Positions 5,416 to 6,024 of a stretch of 6,024 nucleotides of DNA are shown here, one piece after another (the stretch's first letter is position 1; each line of letters starts with the position of its first letter). Source of the DNA: Nitrospiraceae bacterium UBA6898 (lineage in GTDB: Bacteria > Nitrospirota > Thermodesulfovibrionia > Thermodesulfovibrionales > UBA6898); the NCBI GenBank assembly GCA_002448975.1, contig DKBO01000085.1, positions 2,094-8,117 on the forward strand, written 5' to 3'. The notes beneath the pieces are model-generated. The model searched no databases and was not told where the DNA came from. It worked only from the letters and a program-made list of their open reading frames with translations. The translations under genes and the position numbers were made by a program.

Positions 5416-5871
5416 GCATTTCCTGCACACGATTTCAAATCGTGTGCAGGAGTGCTCGTCGTGCTTTTTTTCTTTTGCATTGCGGCCTGCACGCAACAGC
5501 CGCTCTATCCGGAACCCGTTCGGAAAGGGGCGGCCGTGTCTGTTGATATTACCGCACTGCAGGAAAGCGTACCGCGGTTCTATTCCTATAACTCCCTGGG
5601 GCGTACCGTCAGATTTTTTATAATAAAGATAGACGGCAGGGTCCTTTCTTTCCTCGATGCCTGTATGAAATGCCACCCCAAAAAGCGTGGCTTCAGATTC
5701 GACAGCGGTTCTGTAATCTGCAGGGCATGCGACGAACGTTTCCCCGTTTCAGAGATAGAAAAGGGTTTCGGGAGCTGTTATCCCATCAGAATCGAAGGGA
5801 AGGTCCAGGGGCAACAATACCTTATCCCCATTCCGGTGCTTGAAGACATGGCGAAGAGATATTTCAGTTGA
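5410..5871 (+). CDS. DUF2318-like lipoprotein with two CxxC metal/heme sites
   Basis: This 153-residue protein has a lipoprotein signal: a hydrophobic segment VLVVLFFFCIAAC (15-27), with lipobox IAAC and C27 as the predicted lipidated residue. The mature domain resembles DUF2318, a family of Fe-S/metal-type proteins found with iron or copper uptake genes. Marks are F(F)IIKIDGRVLSFLDAC, then C85-x2-C88-H89, C104-x2-C107 (ICRAC), RFPV (110-113) and GSCYPI with C123. The first pair reads CMKCH, formally a c-heme motif, although the family normally has two CxxC pairs binding metal; which applies here cannot be told. The N-terminal 14 residues are encoded largely by a 31-bp palindrome. The true start may lie elsewhere: in-frame GTG at 5461 has AGGAG (5448-5452) in place but would leave a very short signal without basic residues. 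Probably the last gene of the barrel-NosL operon. Confidence 0.75.
   Translation: MGAFPAHDFKSCAGVLVVLFFFCIAACTQQPLYPEPVRKGAAVSVDITALQESVPRFYSYNSLGRTVRFFIIKIDGRVLSFLDACMKCHPKKRGFRFDSGSVICRACDERFPVSEIEKGFGSCYPIRIEGKVQGQQYLIPIPVLEDMAKRYFS
5421..5451. repeat. 31-bp near-perfect palindrome inside the start of the lipoprotein gene
   Basis: Two 15-bp arms (5421-5435 and 5437-5451) are perfectly complementary around a single central C at 5436. The left arm begins TCCTGCACACG and the right arm ends CGTGTGCAGGA. It begins 11 bases into the coding region and encodes PAHDFKSCAG. A run of seven T occurs at 5464-5470, 12 nt after the right arm, which is too far for a normal terminator. It could be a protein-binding site, a mobile-element footprint or a translation-controlling hairpin. 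Confidence 0.7.
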
Positions 5872-5958
5872 GCAGGGGCGCTATAACCTCAGGGTTCTTT
5901 CCGGGGCTCTCCCATCCAGAGAAATAACATAAACCATCGGATCAGTGCTGTTTTGCCG
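5872..5958. other. Convergent intergenic stretch
   Basis: No gene and no clear terminator was found. Only a weak CTCT/AGAG pairing (about 5911-5925) is visible. It separates the + strand lipoprotein gene from a probable - strand gene end. Confidence 0.4.
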
Positions 5959-6024
5959 CTACGGTTGATAGGCCGACTTGTCCCCGATGTCATAATGGAG
6001 CGGCATAAAGGCCTTCCTGAGCAT
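5959..6024 (-). CDS. Probable 3' end of a convergent gene, unidentified (partial)
   Basis: Read on the - strand from the window edge, this frame gives 21 codons ending in TAG (complement of 5959-5961), with the C-terminal peptide MLRKAFMPLHYDIGDKSAYQP. About three quarters of the codons end in G or C, as in the neighbouring genes, which is the main reason to call it coding. The first Met may be internal, since the gene would continue beyond the window. No family is recognised from so short a tail. A second - strand frame is also open to the window edge, so the choice of frame is tentative. Confidence 0.35.
   Translation of the reverse strand: MLRKAFMPLHYDIGDKSAYQP

Noticed and set aside
5421..5470. 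Rho-independent terminator from the 31-bp palindrome plus the T-run
   Set aside because: The T-run starts 12 nt after the stem and codes for the hydrophobic FFF of the lipoprotein signal; a terminator inside the gene start is unlikely.
5401..5490. Selenocysteine tRNA gene around the TCA-centred hairpin
   Set aside because: Only an anticodon-like arm is present. No 8-bp acceptor stem, D arm, long variable arm or TTCGA-type T arm can be drawn at the required distances.
5995..6024. Start of a + strand gene (ATG at 5995)
   Set aside because: No Shine-Dalgarno sequence precedes it and only ten codons are visible; the - strand frame over the same bases looks more gene-like.

Overview
The window looks like part of the chromosome of an anaerobic, respiratory Gram-negative bacterium that has the methyl branch of the Wood-Ljungdahl pathway. 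By gene content a Nitrospirota or Desulfobacterota-type organism fits best. That is an inference from gene families recalled from memory, because no marker gene is present. Base composition is fairly even and slightly GC-rich by eye. Apart from the last few dozen bases, every recognised gene is on the + strand.

Region 1 (19-2219) is a tightly packed three-gene operon: an MvhD/FlpD-type [2Fe-2S] electron-transfer subunit, MetV and MetF. mvhD and metV overlap by ATGA, and metV and metF abut exactly. This is the gene set of the MetFV-HdrABC-MvhD type of methylene-tetrahydrofolate reductase complex, and hdr genes would be expected just upstream of the window. The mvhD reading frame is interrupted by a TGA (283-285) exactly where the family has a conserved cysteine. 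The frame then continues with the conserved QCHYLEGN segment, and a bacterial SECIS-like hairpin begins 16 nt after the TGA. I therefore annotate one 170-residue selenoprotein (Sec89), not a truncated 88-residue protein.

Region 2 (2220-2876) holds a short gene for a small secreted cysteine-containing protein (2321-2638) and a structured 238-base non-coding stretch. That stretch contains a weak terminator-like hairpin, a strong rho-independent terminator (2737-2790) and a further hairpin near the next start codon. The terminator and the last hairpin share the 7-nt arms CTGCTTC/GAAGCAG, so alternative pairings are possible.

Region 3 (2877-5871) encodes four exported proteins: a Tat-exported split-Soret-type cytochrome c, an outer-membrane beta-barrel with a methionine-rich segment, a NosL-family copper-binding protein and a DUF2318-like lipoprotein with two CxxC pairs. 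The last three are closely spaced and probably co-transcribed. Together they suggest envelope metal (probably copper) handling and redox chemistry, but the substrate is inferred. Two clear palindromes lie here: a 16-bp perfect one at 3681-3696, and a 31-bp one at 5421-5451 inside the start of the lipoprotein gene.

Region 4 (5872-6024) is mostly non-coding. At the window edge there is a probable 3' end of a convergent gene on the - strand. No rRNA or complete tRNA gene, insertion sequence, CRISPR array or replication origin was seen.
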